From Tieghemiomyces parasiticus (Eukaryota; Kickxellomycota; Dimargaritomycetes; Dimargaritales; Dimargaritaceae), in the NCBI GenBank assembly GCA_027575765.1, contig JANBPT010000247.1, forward strand, positions 1 through 51,159: 51,159 nucleotides of DNA, read 5' to 3'. Made by a program: the position numbers and the translations under genes. The notes under the pieces are model-generated. The model worked only from the letters and a program-made list of their open reading frames with translations, had not been told where the DNA came from and made no database searches. Of this stretch, positions 10,928 through 20,676 are shown one piece after another; within the stretch, counting starts at the first letter, position 1; the number at the start of each line of letters is the position of its first letter.

Positions 10928-11496
10928 ATGTTAAACGGTGATCGTAAAGCGAGCCGCCCTGAACAGCGGGCCGAGGACATTGCCAAGAACAGCGGCCGCA
11001 TATTCTATTCGGAACGCTACAGCGGTAAGCAGCTACTAACTGTTGATGAGCGTATGCTCCACCCTACCAGGCTTGTCCGTCGACCTGCTAACCCCCGCCC
11101 CTCCCATCGTATCACCGCCTTTTAACCCATCCTCTCCCCCAACTGCAGACGATCACCACGAGTACCGGTAAGTCGACACCCACCCTCCAGGAGGAATTCC
11201 CAGCGCTGCCCGATTCCTTCACCAAACTGAACCGCTCCCTCACCTAGTGCCCCGGCCCTAACCACCACCCCGTCACCTACCACTCACCTCAACCCCCGCT
11301 TATCCTCAGCCATGTTACCCTTCCCGCCGAGATTGCGCGGCACCTTCCACCCAACAAACTCATGTCGGAGCAGGAATGGCGCTCTCTAGGCGTTCAGCAG
11401 TCACCGGGTTGGGTCCACTATATGGTCCACGCCCCCGAGCCGCACATCCTGCTTTTCCGACGCGAAAAGGATTATGGGCTCAAGTACAAAAAATAA
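10928..11496 (+). CDS. CKS1: Cyclin-dependent kinase regulatory subunit Cks1 (3 exons)
   Basis: Exons 10928-11024, 11149-11167 (19 nt) and 11310-11496, with GT-AG introns, give 100 residues. The joined product has the complete Cks signature: [32 protein letters not shown] and EPHILLFRR, which form the anion-binding pocket and the CDK-binding surface. Cks1 binds CDK1 and helps it dock on phosphorylated substrates, so it acts at cell-cycle transitions in nucleus and cytoplasm. The tiny second exon lies exactly between YS and YRHV, which fixes both boundaries. The protein ends soon after the core, as in short Cks proteins. A Wee1-type kinase, another CDK1 regulator, lies about 16 kb away and is not part of an operon. 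Confidence 0.95.
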
Positions 11497-12510
11497 CTGT
11501 TGCGCCCTGCCTGTTTTCCACCCCTTGTAGCTAATGCCCCCTCCTCGCCTCTCCCCTACCCGTTCGTCCGCCCAGCCCTTTAAGCACTCCCTCCCCCAGC
11601 CCTTTCCATCTCTCTTACATTTCTCCTTCGCACCCGGTCGCGTTAACCGGCTGCTCAGCGCCTTTTATTTGATATAAAACTAGTTAGGGCTTTGCCAGTC
11701 CTATTTTCATTCCTTGGTTCTCCCAGCCCAATATGTAACCTTCAGCCAACCCAATCGGAAACCTGGGCTGTCCTTTGCCAAGTCCCGATTGGGCTTGCTA
11801 ACGTCGGGAGTGGTGGCGACGCCACCGGGTACAAGGACCGAGCAAGAGCCGGTCACGCTCTATACCCCGAGCCCTGCGGCCTACCCATCACCCGCGTGAG
11901 ACTGTTCGCGTCCAACTAACCCCTCCTTATCCGCCGTCTGCCAGGCAGGACTATCCGGCAGGTGGACCGGAGGCGGGGACGACGAACAGCACACCCCGAC
12001 GATGTAGCAACATCCTGCCAGACCCGTGCGTTCCGAGATTCACGCCTCCCCGGAAGCCGACCCGACTTTGGGGGAAAGGCACACCAGCCCTTTTTGGTGC
12101 ACTGGGCATAAATGTTGCGTGGCGTGTGGCCCGGAGAGGGATTAGGGGCCAAGAGAACCGGCGGCGGGACCAGCCAGGGAGCCTGGGAAACCTGGCGGCC
12201 CAAGGGTCCAACCATGACCGCGGGAGGGGCCGACGGCGGACCGCTATGGTTGCCGTCTCGCTCCAGAAGCCCGACCGACCGACCATCCTTTCGTCTTCCG
12301 ACGCCGCCGTTTTGTTGCCGGGCCTGTACGACCCGACTCGCCGGTGCGTCCGACGTGACCGAGCGACCGCTCACTCCTCTTACCTCCCTCCTCCAACGCC
12401 CACACATCCCTTCTCTCTCCCTCTCTCCTTCTCCCCCTTTTGCGCTTTCATTTCCTTAACTGACCCTTGCACCCGCCCCAACCTTCCCACCCCATTTCCT
12501 CACCACCCGC
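11497..12510. other. Intergenic region between CKS1 and the acyl-CoA synthetase-like gene
   Basis: About 1 kb with no recognisable coding sequence; the open frames at 11916-12590 on both strands are Arg/Pro/Gly-rich shadows of GC-rich DNA. A pyrimidine-rich tract at about 12380-12510 precedes the next start codon. Confidence 0.4.
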
Positions 12511-14508
12511 ATGCCTCTCGAGTACAGTACCGTGGCCCTCGGCGCCGTGGTGGCCGCCGTTGGTTACGTTTACCTGCGCCAGCCCAGTGACCCCGACGTG
12601 CACCCGGCTGTGCTCCGCCAGCAGAGCGACGTGAGTTTTGTGCGCCAACCAGGCGAGTCGGCCGTGTACCGCGCCAAGGCCACCCCGCACGGCCTACCCC
12701 TCCTAGGCGAGACCCCTGCGGGTCTCCCGCCCCTCCGGGACTGGTGGCACCCCACCGCCGCACTGCCAGACAAGGCCTTCCTCCATATGCAGGTCTCGGG
12801 GGGCGCTGAGCCGACGTTTGTCAACCTGCCCTACGCGACCTTTAGAAACCGTTTGCACCACGTTGCCGCCGGCCTCCACGCCACCCTCGGCCCCACCCCG
12901 CGGCGGGTGGCCCTCATGTTGGCCCCGTCCGTCGAGTGGCTCCTAGCGTACTACGCCCTGCTCCGCTTGGGCCACGCCGTCATACCCGTGTCGCCAGATT
13001 GCCCCCCGGCCGACTTGGTCGCGGCGCTTCAAGCCGCGCAAGCTGACACCCTAGTACTACCGGCCCAGGTCCCCGTTGCCATACACGATGTACTTACAAC
13101 CGCGACCCACCTCATCACCGTTCCGCTACCCCCCACGGAAGGCGAACCCGTAGACCTGGTCTCCGTTGGTTTGCCCCTACACTGCACCACCTGGCCCGAG
13201 ACCGAAGCGGACGCCAGCACGCAGCCCGCCGGCGATGACCTGCCAGCTCCACCTATGGCCGACCAGGTGGCACATATCCAGCTCACCATGGAAGGTGATG
13301 GTAACTGGCGTGCCATGGCCGCCACCCATCATCAACTCACCATTATTACCGCCACTGTGGCCCGCTCGCTCTTCCCCGCCCGCGTCGCCTTGGCCCCGAC
13401 CGACCGATACCTAGCCGCAGCCCCATTCACCGACCCAGTGGCCCTGGCCCTGGTCCATGCCATCAGCCAGAGCGGCGGCAGCGTCGTGGTGGGTACCTTC
13501 CCCACCGCCGAAGCCGTCAGCGCTGCCGCCTACCTTTCTCGACCCACCGTGATACGTCTGGCGCCAAGCCTTTACCAGGGCCTGTACGCTGCCCTCCTCG
13601 ACCACATTGACCGATATGCCACCCTTGAGGCTCAGCTCTGTCGCGCCAGCCTGCGGCGCAAACACGCCTTGGTTGCGGCCGGTCGCCTGGTTACCTCCTC
13701 CTTCTACGACCTGGTCTACTTCCGTCACTTCCGCGAGGCTCTGGGTGGCGACGTGCGGGTCCTGGTGGCTGATGGAGCCGCAGCCACCCGAGGTGCTGCC
13801 GACTTCTTCCGGGCCGTCCTGGCCTGCCAGGTTTTGCTGACCCGCGGAGTCCCGGCCACCGGTTCCCTTACCAGCGCTACCGTTTGGGGCGACTACGCTG
13901 AACCATTCGGTCCGCACGCCGGTGCGCCCGTCCCGAGCCTCGAGGTGAAGCTGGTCCGGGCATCGGAGCAAAGCGATGATGACGAGCCAGCCGGTGAATT
14001 GTACATCCGTGGCCCGGGCGTCTTCCATCCGCTCGCCACGCATGTCGACCCTGCCGCGTGGTGCCCCACCGGTCAACAAGCGCGTATGCTGCCCAATTGC
14101 ACCTTGCAACTGGTGGGCAAGTCGGTCACGCTGCCCTCGGGCGCTACCGTGGACTTGGACTCGGTGGAAAACGTGCTGCGTGCCAGTCCCTACGTCACCC
14201 AAGTCGCCGTCTACGCTCCACAAACCGGGGGGCCCCTGCGCGCCGCGGTCGTCCCGCACCACGCGGCCCTGTATGCCTGGGCCAAGCGCACGACGACCCG
14301 CTACGCCCTGGCCACCGTGGCCCAAAACCCGGCCGTGCTGGCCGAGATCCTTACCGACCTAAAACGCGTGGCCGCCGAGTTCCATCTACCGGCGGAAGCC
14401 GTACCCGGATCACTGGTGCTGAGTACGACACCCTTCACGACAGCGAACGGGCTACTCACTCCGGACGAGACGGTGGACCGCACTCGGATCCAGACCAGGT
14501 TTGGATAG
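12511..14508 (+). CDS. Long-chain acyl-CoA synthetase-like protein with degenerate catalytic motifs
   Basis: Single exon, 665 residues, close to the usual length of eukaryotic long-chain acyl-CoA synthetases, with an N-terminal hydrophobic anchor (about residues 8-21). Family-like segments occur in order: RVALMLAPSVEWLL, YLAAAPFTDP, RPTVIRLAPSLYQ, GELYIRGPGVF (495-505) and VENVLRASPYV. The AMP-binding loop, normally TSGTTGxPKG, reads QLTMEGDGNWRAM (257-269). The YGxTE motif reads RGVPATG, the TGD motif reads TGQ (about 519), and no C-terminal T.T.K lysine is evident. Known: these motifs bind ATP and drive adenylation. Inference: a membrane-bound pseudoenzyme or one with changed chemistry, as the frame is intact over 2 kb. 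It could also be a very divergent active enzyme. Confidence 0.7.
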   Translation: MPLEYSTVALGAVVAAVGYVYLRQPSDPDVHPAVLRQQSDVSFVRQPGESAVYRAKATPHGLPLLGETPAGLPPLRDWWHPTAALPDKAFLHMQVSGGAEPTFVNLPYATFRNRLHHVAAGLHATLGPTPRRVALMLAPSVEWLLAYYALLRLGHAVIPVSPDCPPADLVAALQAAQADTLVLPAQVPVAIHDVLTTATHLITVPLPPTEGEPVDLVSVGLPLHCTTWPETEADASTQPAGDDLPAPPMADQVAHIQLTMEGDGNWRAMAATHHQLTIITATVARSLFPARVALAPTDRYLAAAPFTDPVALALVHAISQSGGSVVVGTFPTAEAVSAAAYLSRPTVIRLAPSLYQGLYAALLDHIDRYATLEAQLCRASLRRKHALVAAGRLVTSSFYDLVYFRHFREALGGDVRVLVADGAAATRGAADFFRAVLACQVLLTRGVPATGSLTSATVWGDYAEPFGPHAGAPVPSLEVKLVRASEQSDDDEPAGELYIRGPGVFHPLATHVDPAAWCPTGQQARMLPNCTLQLVGKSVTLPSGATVDLDSVENVLRASPYVTQVAVYAPQTGGPLRAAVVPHHAALYAWAKRTTTRYALATVAQNPAVLAEILTDLKRVAAEFHLPAEAVPGSLVLSTTPFTTANGLLTPDETVDRTRIQTRFG

Positions 14509-15746
14509 GGCGGGGACATCTCCCACCACCTGGGGCCAAGGCAGCCCCGGTATCTCGTCGTCATCAATTGCACCCTGACCTTTAAATAAATCCACGTATC
14601 CAGGCCAACACTCCAATGTTGGGAGCAGATCGACATGCGCTCCGGGACAACGCTATCCACCATCTGACACGATACCATCGTTCCATCCAACCCAGTGCGG
14701 CCTGGTTGTTGGTTCCTGTAGCGCGGTTATCGTGTAGACGTCCCCGTGACCAGCATGACGATGGCCTACGTCCGTAACGGGGTGGTAGACCCTACCTCCT
14801 CCTCCGGGCGATAAATCTGAAGCTTGTAATATGCGTTGGTTGTCAATCCGGTCCTGCTTAACCTGGCCTGACGCATCGCAGAGAGTAAACCACGCCACTA
14901 CTATACACTCCTCCTTTCATTAGCCCGCGTACCCGTTATATCGTGACTGACCTATTCAAAGCACCAACCTCGAAACTGGTCGCCCAGCCTTGCACCTCTA
15001 TCGTTTCGCCCGCTAGGCCCGCCGGCGGTGGACCGTGGTCCACCACACCTGGAGCCGATGGCACTTGGGATCCGGCTTCTCCCCCCTACCTGCTTTAAAA
15101 TGGCGACGCTGTCAGCTCGAATTTCGTAAGCGGGCAGAGGGTATGAAACGGGTGCCCAGGGAGGAACGAGGGCACAGGTCAACCAGTGCGCCACGAACCT
15201 CGACATGGTTACACCGGCCGATTAGTCCGGCCAACCACCTTCCTCCGCCGGCGCCGTTTTCCCTCTTCTTCCGTTCCTTCGCCGCGCTGTGATTTTGCTA
15301 TGGCCGTATACAGAGGCTGTCCCGTGGTTGGTGAAGCCTCCCCAGTGTGTGCGACGGTCACCCTTCGTAAGGCACTAGCTATTGGTTGCCGGCCCCTGTT
15401 ACGACTAGTCTCCCTATATGTACTCGCTAAATGACAGGGTCTGGGTATAACGCTCCTCCTCCTCCTCGCTCCCTTTTTTTCTTTATTTTATATTTGTATA
15501 TATAATTTTTTTTGGGGGGGCGATTCAATGACTGTCATCGACGTTCCCCCCCCCCGTCGTTGCTTCATGAAGACCGGTCTCGAAGGGGCAACTAAAAATA
15601 ATCGAATGGCGGTAAGTGCGCCCGCTCGACACATATAAACCGCCGAACTCGCTTCATTCACTGCTACACGTCCATTGCCTTTATTTACATATTCTACCCC
15701 CACCTACTGGTATTGCTACTAGGCAATACCAACTGATCCCTTCACC
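14509..15746. other. Intergenic region
   Basis: About 1.2 kb without a convincing gene. It contains a poly-T/poly-G/poly-C-rich patch at about 15470-15560 and a perfect 8-bp inverted repeat next to the following start codon, listed separately. Confidence 0.4.
15709..15730. repeat. Perfect hairpin in the leader of the putative secreted protein gene
   Basis: GGTATTGC (15709-15716), a 6-base loop TACTAG, then GCAATACC (15723-15730). It ends 16 bases before the ATG at 15747. In RNA it would form an 8-bp stem close to the start codon and could affect translation (inference). It may equally be chance or a DNA-binding site. Confidence 0.5.
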
Positions 15747-16280
15747 ATGAAACTCTTAAATCTTGTCGCTGTTGGAGCGGTCTTGATTACTACCGGACGC
15801 GCCTATAACTATTGGAAAAGCACAATCGCGTCCCGAAACCGTGCCAATGCTCGGCAGATATCACCCGAGGCCACTTCATCGGCACCTCTCCCTGGCAGTA
15901 ATGCAGCGCGACAGCGTGTACGCAGCGCAGTCGTAACCAAACCTGTGAAGCAACCGACACCGCCAGACAATGATGGATATAGACGGCCCACCAAAGCCTG
16001 GCTTAATCGAACTACCAAGCCTCCATCGACAGCCCCGCCTTGCCGGCCACGTGCGAGCTCGTTCAGCTCAGATGAATCTGGTTTGTTCACCGTTGATAGC
16101 ACGGACCCTGGCCCTAGCTATTGTCGTACGACGTTGGCCTGGGAGCATCGATGCGGCCGAAATCCCGAGGGACGGCAAGCGAGTGGCTCGTCGGAAGACG
16201 CGTGCGTTTGGTTTAGCGGTGGTGTAACCAAGGCGGCCCCCCAAGAGGCCTTCCCTTCCAAGAAGACCGCCTCTCTTTAG
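15747..16280 (+). CDS. Putative secreted or membrane-anchored low-complexity protein
   Basis: An open frame of 177 residues. The start MKLLNLVAVGAVLITTGRAY looks like a signal peptide or anchor. The rest is rich in Ser, Thr, Pro, Arg and Ala, has five cysteines and shows no domain I recognise. The gene may continue: an ATG-less open frame lies 140 bases downstream in another phase, but I could not find a splice pair that clearly joins them. It may also be a shorter first exon. No function can be proposed. Confidence 0.4.
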   Translation: MKLLNLVAVGAVLITTGRAYNYWKSTIASRNRANARQISPEATSSAPLPGSNAARQRVRSAVVTKPVKQPTPPDNDGYRRPTKAWLNRTTKPPSTAPPCRPRASSFSSDESGLFTVDSTDPGPSYCRTTLAWEHRCGRNPEGRQASGSSEDACVWFSGGVTKAAPQEAFPSKKTASL

Positions 16281-16413
16281 GTCCGACCTTCCCGATAGAA
16301 AATGGACGCCTCCACATTCAATCAGACGTCTTCCATTAAAAACAAAGAAGGAGGCGGACTTCAGATTGGAGAAGGAAACTTGGCCTGACTTGACGACCTC
16401 ACTTTTTATAATC

Positions 16414-16912
16414 GAGGTCGTTAATTGCAGCGCCTAAGATACACCAAACGGTTTCGCGTCATCATCTTAAACCACCCATATTTAAAGACGGCAAACCAGC
16501 CATAACCGCCTATTTCATCAAGTGTGTAATAAATGTCTGTATTAACTTTCTAACTGGCCTGCTCGCCTACGACCCTCCCTCGGTCTTTACTAGTTGCCCT
16601 CTCCCCTCGGGACACACACCCCGTTACAGTGGAAACGAGGGCGAACCTGAAAGTGACTACTACTACTACCAAGATACAGAGCCTATTCACCCACATGACA
16701 TCTTATCATATGAGCGTCCCAGCCTAGATGAACGCATGTTTGATCTACAGCCGCGGCCCGGCTCCTACGGCATTAGCCAGGACTCGTCCGACACATTCGG
16801 TCGACTCAGCGAACAGCACCGCACGAAAATCGGCACTACTACCGCGAACCATGTTGCCCGATCCCGCCGATGGAGCAATGCCTACTCACTGAAAAGCAGC
16901 CATAGCGCGTAA
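16414..16912 (+). other. ATG-less open frame, possible downstream exon
   Basis: The frame ending at TAA 16910-16912 is open back to about 16414 without an ATG. Its second half looks protein-like, with a Tyr-rich patch (YYYYQDTEP), SLDERMFDLQPRPGSYGI and a Ser/Arg-rich end. It could be the last exon of the gene starting at 15747, whose phase differs, so an intron would be needed. An acceptor candidate is TTGCAG near 16429. No unique donor was found. It may also be non-coding. Confidence 0.25.
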
Positions 16913-17269
16913 TGGGGCGGCTCAGACTATGCGACACGTCCCCTCGTCCGTGGCACCAACCACCGTTGGGCCTGACTACCAGGCAAACTGCCACCTACAT
17001 CGCCGGGAACCCCCTCCCCCTACCTATTTCCTAACCCCACCGTCAGATTCAGTAACCTGATCCCCGCGATATGCAAGCCCGTGTTCAATTTTAATAAATG
17101 GGCCGTTTTAACCAACCAGGGATCACTGCTACAGGGCGGCGGCCGCGTACCTCTCCTGTGACCTAATCCGCACTAATTGTACCCGATGATAGCAACCAAG
17201 ACGCTAAGACCATCCTTGACATTTTAGGTTTATTACATTAGTTAGCACGGATCATTCCCTGCACGATAA
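16913..17269. other. Intergenic region
   Basis: Convergent junction between the plus-strand frames and the minus-strand GPI protein gene. An AATAAA-like run lies near 17093-17099. Nothing else is seen. Confidence 0.4.
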
Positions 17270-17743
17270 CTAGTAAGCGTAGGCGGACAGAGCGAGGGCA
17301 GCAGCACCCAGGGCAAAGGCAGCAGGCTGGACAGACTGGCCGGCACTGGTGTCGTCCTGACCGTCGTCGGCCGAGGCGGAGGTATGCGTAGCGCTGGCGG
17401 CCTTGGTGGAGGCGGCGCCAGTGGCGGTCACGGCCGAGGCCGTAGTCTGGGTGGCGGCCGAGACGGAGGCCTGAGCGGAAGCATGACCACAGTAGTTTTG
17501 GAGGGAGCCCTGCGCTAGAGTCTTGGCGCTCATGTTGGTCTGGTCGTCCGGGCAGCCGTCGTAGCAAGCCACAACCGAGGAGTAGGTAGTGCACTGGCAC
17601 TGGAAGTCGCCAAAGGCGCAGGCGTTGAAAGCACTGTTGGTGGTCTGCAGGCAAGAGTCCACCACGGCCTGGGTGGAACACTCGGCCTGAACACGGCCGG
17701 CGGCAAACGCTAGCAGGGCGATGGGGGCAGCGAAGGACTTCAT
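17270..17743 (-). CDS. GPI-anchored eight-cysteine surface protein, paralogue A
   Basis: 157 residues. A signal peptide occupies about 1-20 (cleavage after VQA). A compact domain follows with cysteines at 22, 31, 42, 49, 51, 60, 64 and 85. After this comes a Ser/Thr/Ala-rich stalk, then a GPI-attachment signal with small residues and a hydrophobic end (about 137-157). The DFQCQC...ACYDGCPDD pattern resembles fungal GPI-anchored serine-threonine-rich proteins. It probably sits on the outer plasma membrane or in the cell wall; the ligand is unknown. The longer frame upstream to 17980 was rejected because the signal peptide starts at 17743. A TTTATAAC box lies about 110 bases upstream on the coding strand. 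The paralogue at 18689 has the same cysteine spacing. Confidence 0.85.
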   Translation of the reverse strand: MKSFAAPIALLAFAAGRVQAECSTQAVVDSCLQTTNSAFNACAFGDFQCQCTTYSSVVACYDGCPDDQTNMSAKTLAQGSLQNYCGHASAQASVSAATQTTASAVTATGAASTKAASATHTSASADDGQDDTSAGQSVQPAAFALGAAALALSAYAY

Positions 17744-18688
17744 GATGATGGTGGTGGAAAAAATATGTATTGAGGGAGGGGCGTATGAATACGAAGCGAA
17801 AGTAGGGTAAGATTCGGAACGGCCGTCGGTTGGGGCGGCCGGCGCGGAGGAGTTATAAAGGACAGCGGGCCAGCAAGAGGCAGAAATGGGCGAAAGGAGA
17901 GCCACCCTGGTGACATCCTCCATGGCCTGCCACCCCATACGTTGGACAACACGCCAACGATACCCATAACAATAAACCACTGTCGGGTGGGAAGTCGCAG
18001 TTGGCGGGAAAGGGGCCGATCCCGTCGCTCCTCACCTGCCAATTACGGACGACATGTTCAGTCACCACCGAGAGGACAGGCGCCGCTCCAGTTCCCCACC
18101 TCACCATGAGCTTCGAGACTGGCTGACTGTGGTCCTTACCTCCGCCCCTTGCTGGGCCAACCCCCCTCATCATTGCCTGGCGGTTGTTTTCTCACATATC
18201 GTATGGATTTAATCAACACCTGCCTGCTTTGTCCGCACCGCGCACATTCACCCCGCCCATCCTTCCGAACCTCAGAGACAACGACCTGACTCAGTGATTG
18301 GCGACCATCCCAGTACCTCCCCCTCCTAACACTGCCTCCCTTTAGCCTTGACCTCCTGATTCCTCGCCCCGCCTCACGTATCACGGTCGACACGAGTATC
18401 CGTGGTCAGTAATTGGTTACTAGGCCCCAGGGACCAGCCAGCTACAGGTGGGGAAGATTATGACCAATGGTCATGAGCTGGCAGGCACCTGTGGCAAACG
18501 TGAGCCACCAGGTTAGGCGCACGCGCAACCCTCCCCCAATGTGACCGTCTTCGATATTCCGAAGCGACATTACCGTAAAAGGTTTCATTTATTAGTTAGA
18601 ACGCATAGGAGCGGAGCATCTGACCAAGAGGGACAACCGGTGTTCCTCTCCTCTGCATTTTTCTAATCAACCTAATGGATGGGCCTAC
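17744..18688. other. Spacer between the two GPI-protein paralogues
   Basis: It contains the promoter of paralogue A, with TTTATAAC on the minus strand near 17852-17860, and the 3' end of paralogue B. A cluster of inverted repeats at 18437-18492 is listed separately. No gene is recognised; the open frames here overlap one another and show no domains. Confidence 0.4.
18437..18492. repeat. Cluster of three inverted-repeat pairs
   Basis: GCCAGCT (18437-18443) pairs with AGCTGGC (18476-18482). ATGACCA (18460-18466) pairs with TGGTCAT (18468-18474), separated by one base. ACAGGTG (18444-18450) pairs with CACCTGT (18486-18492). The first two pairs are nested and the third interleaves with the outer pair. 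It may be a regulatory site upstream of paralogue A, a terminator-like structure for paralogue B, or chance. Confidence 0.45.
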
Positions 18689-19165
18689 CTAGAGGGTGAA
18701 GCGAGCGGCCAGGGCCACCGCGGCAACGGAGAACAGACCGCAGGCGGCGGGGGCCACAGCGGCGCTGGTATCCTCCTGATCGCTAGTGCCGGTGGCTTGT
18801 GCGCTGGTGGTTCCAGTCATGCGAGTCACGGTGCCGGTGGTGGTGGCGCTCGCCGTGGCGGTCGACGTGGTGGAGGTGCTGGTCATGGTCCGAGAGGCCT
18901 CGGCGGAGGCCTGGTTGCAGTAGATGACCTGGTTTCCCTGGGCCCCGAGCAAGTCGGCGCTGCCGGGGCAATTGACGTAACAGCCAGCGATGGCCTGCTG
19001 GGCCAGACAGCGGCAGGGATAGTCGACGGGGTTGCACACGGCGAAGGCATTGTTGGCATTGCGGAGGCATTCGTCCACCACAACCTGGGCATCGCAGGTG
19101 GATCCGTCAGCGCGGACGGAGGACGCCAGCATGGCGGCGAACATGATGGTGGCGGTGAGCTGCAT
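18689..19165 (-). CDS. GPI-anchored eight-cysteine surface protein, paralogue B
   Basis: 158 residues: signal peptide about 1-19 and cysteines at 24, 33, 44, 51, 53, 62, 66 and 83. The first seven have the same gaps as in paralogue A (9, 11, 7, 2, 9, 4). A Thr/Ser/Ala-rich stalk and a hydrophobic GPI-type end (about 138-158) follow. The CRC...GCYVNCPG motif matches DFQCQC...CYDGCP of the neighbour, so the two are a same-strand tandem duplication. The duplicates have diverged a great deal outside the cysteines. Role at the cell surface is inferred; adhesion, wall structure or environmental binding are all possible. Confidence 0.85.
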   Translation of the reverse strand: MQLTATIMFAAMLASSVRADGSTCDAQVVVDECLRNANNAFAVCNPVDYPCRCLAQQAIAGCYVNCPGSADLLGAQGNQVIYCNQASAEASRTMTSTSTTSTATASATTTGTVTRMTGTTSAQATGTSDQEDTSAAVAPAACGLFSVAAVALAARFTL

Positions 19166-19305
19166 GATGAAAAATAGATAGGGCTGAGTATTAGTGGGAG
19201 ATTAGGGTACAGAGGGAGGGTATCGTAACAGAGCTGAAGGTCGTCGCTGAGGGAGGTGAGAAAATAACTGATGCTGATGGTAGAGGGTTCGCGACGGGGT
19301 GTGGT

Positions 19306-19315
19306 CCATTTATAG
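19306..19315 (-). promoter_or_regulatory. TATA box of GPI paralogue B
   Basis: The coding strand reads CTATAAATGG, a good TATA element, about 140 bases upstream of the start codon at 19165. Transcription start is not known. Confidence 0.5.
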
Positions 19316-20676
19316 CGGGAGAGAAGGTTTCGGAGATGCCGAGGTGGAGTCCAGCTACTCGACCTGGACCCTTCCACGGTCCCGGGGATGGATCCTTGGC
19401 CGTCCAGTCCCGGGGGACTAGACCAGGCCAATTAGCGGCGGCGCGTTGGAGTAGAAAGGGGAAGGGACGATTAAGGATGGAAATGGAGGACGTACGCCGT
19501 GCAGTCCGATCCACATACGAGGGCTGACGAGTGAGTGGCCACTGGCAAGTGTGGGGCCATCCCACCCGTCCACAATTACGGTTCTCGTCTCCTGCATCGT
19601 GCGTGTCCAAGCCACCGAGTGTCGAGCTTGGCTGCGACGGGGTTCGATGTTACATAAAATCACACTCCACCTTGAGGGTCTGGCAGCGAGATGAAATTGG
19701 GGGCGGGGAATCAATGCAGTTGTTATGGGAGGGGGTGACTCAAGGACAATACGCAGGGGTAGCTATCGAAGTGGCCTGGAGAGGAAATGTGGGTGGGTGG
19801 TGGATGAACCTTCCGTCAATGTGGTGGTGAGCGGTCATAGCCTTGGATAGCATCGTCCCGACCATCGGGGACTCCGGACGAGGGATACGGCACAACCGAT
19901 GGTCCGACCAGACGAGGAAGCCCACCACGGCTCTGCCGGTTGGACATGGAGACACGTGGCGGTGAAGGCCAGCAGCTACCTGCGCTCTGCATTGGGGAGG
20001 CCGCGACGAGGTGAGCCGGAGGCCGGTGAGCATCCCCAGCGGTTGATGAACAGGAGCGAACCAGTCACGCGGTGCGTAATTATTCAAGCGGTGGCCTCCG
20101 TCCTTGCCCCTCGGCCATCCGATGCCGTGCGGTGCACGCGTGCCGCAATATGACTAGTGGCAAGGCGACGAGAGATACCGGTAGCTCACCACGAGTGGTC
20201 CGCAATGAGGACCGCGTTGGGCCCTCCGTGGCCAGTATTCAATCCCAACCCCTAAAAGCCCTCACCCCTGGATGGAAGGGGTGGGCGGAGGAGGGGCAAG
20301 GAGCACTGCGGCTGCCAGTAGCGTTTGCGGCCTGGTTCAGTCGGCCACTGCGGCGTTCATTTTGCGTACGGTCCGGCCTGCACGTTCATCCCGCGTTGAA
20401 CTTATCCATTTTCCCTACTACTCTCCCGCCACATTTCCAAGGGGCAAGCGACATGGCTACCCAGGGCAGGTTCGCCTGGTAGCCCCGCCCGCGAGAGCCG
20501 AGGTGGCTGTCCGGCCACCACGCCATGCAGCGCAGGGGAGGGGGCACGATGGGTTTAAATACATTTAATTACATTTGACTAACTGCTGTACACAAGCACA
20601 GGATAGATTCGGACGACAGCGGTACCGGGTGTAATGGGCTCCCGACTATAGTCTTTAACCTAGGCTCGACCGGTGG
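19316..20676. other. Intergenic region
   Basis: About 1.4 kb, GC-rich, holding the upstream part of the paralogue B promoter and the 3' side of the deneddylase gene. Open frames are short and unrecognisable. Nothing else seen. Confidence 0.4.

Noticed and set aside
11916..12407. 163-residue minus-strand open frame
   Set aside because: Arg/Gly/Pro-rich, overlaps equally long plus-strand frames, no domain; GC-driven.
13411..14325. 304-residue minus-strand open frame
   Set aside because: Antisense shadow of the acyl-CoA synthetase-like gene.
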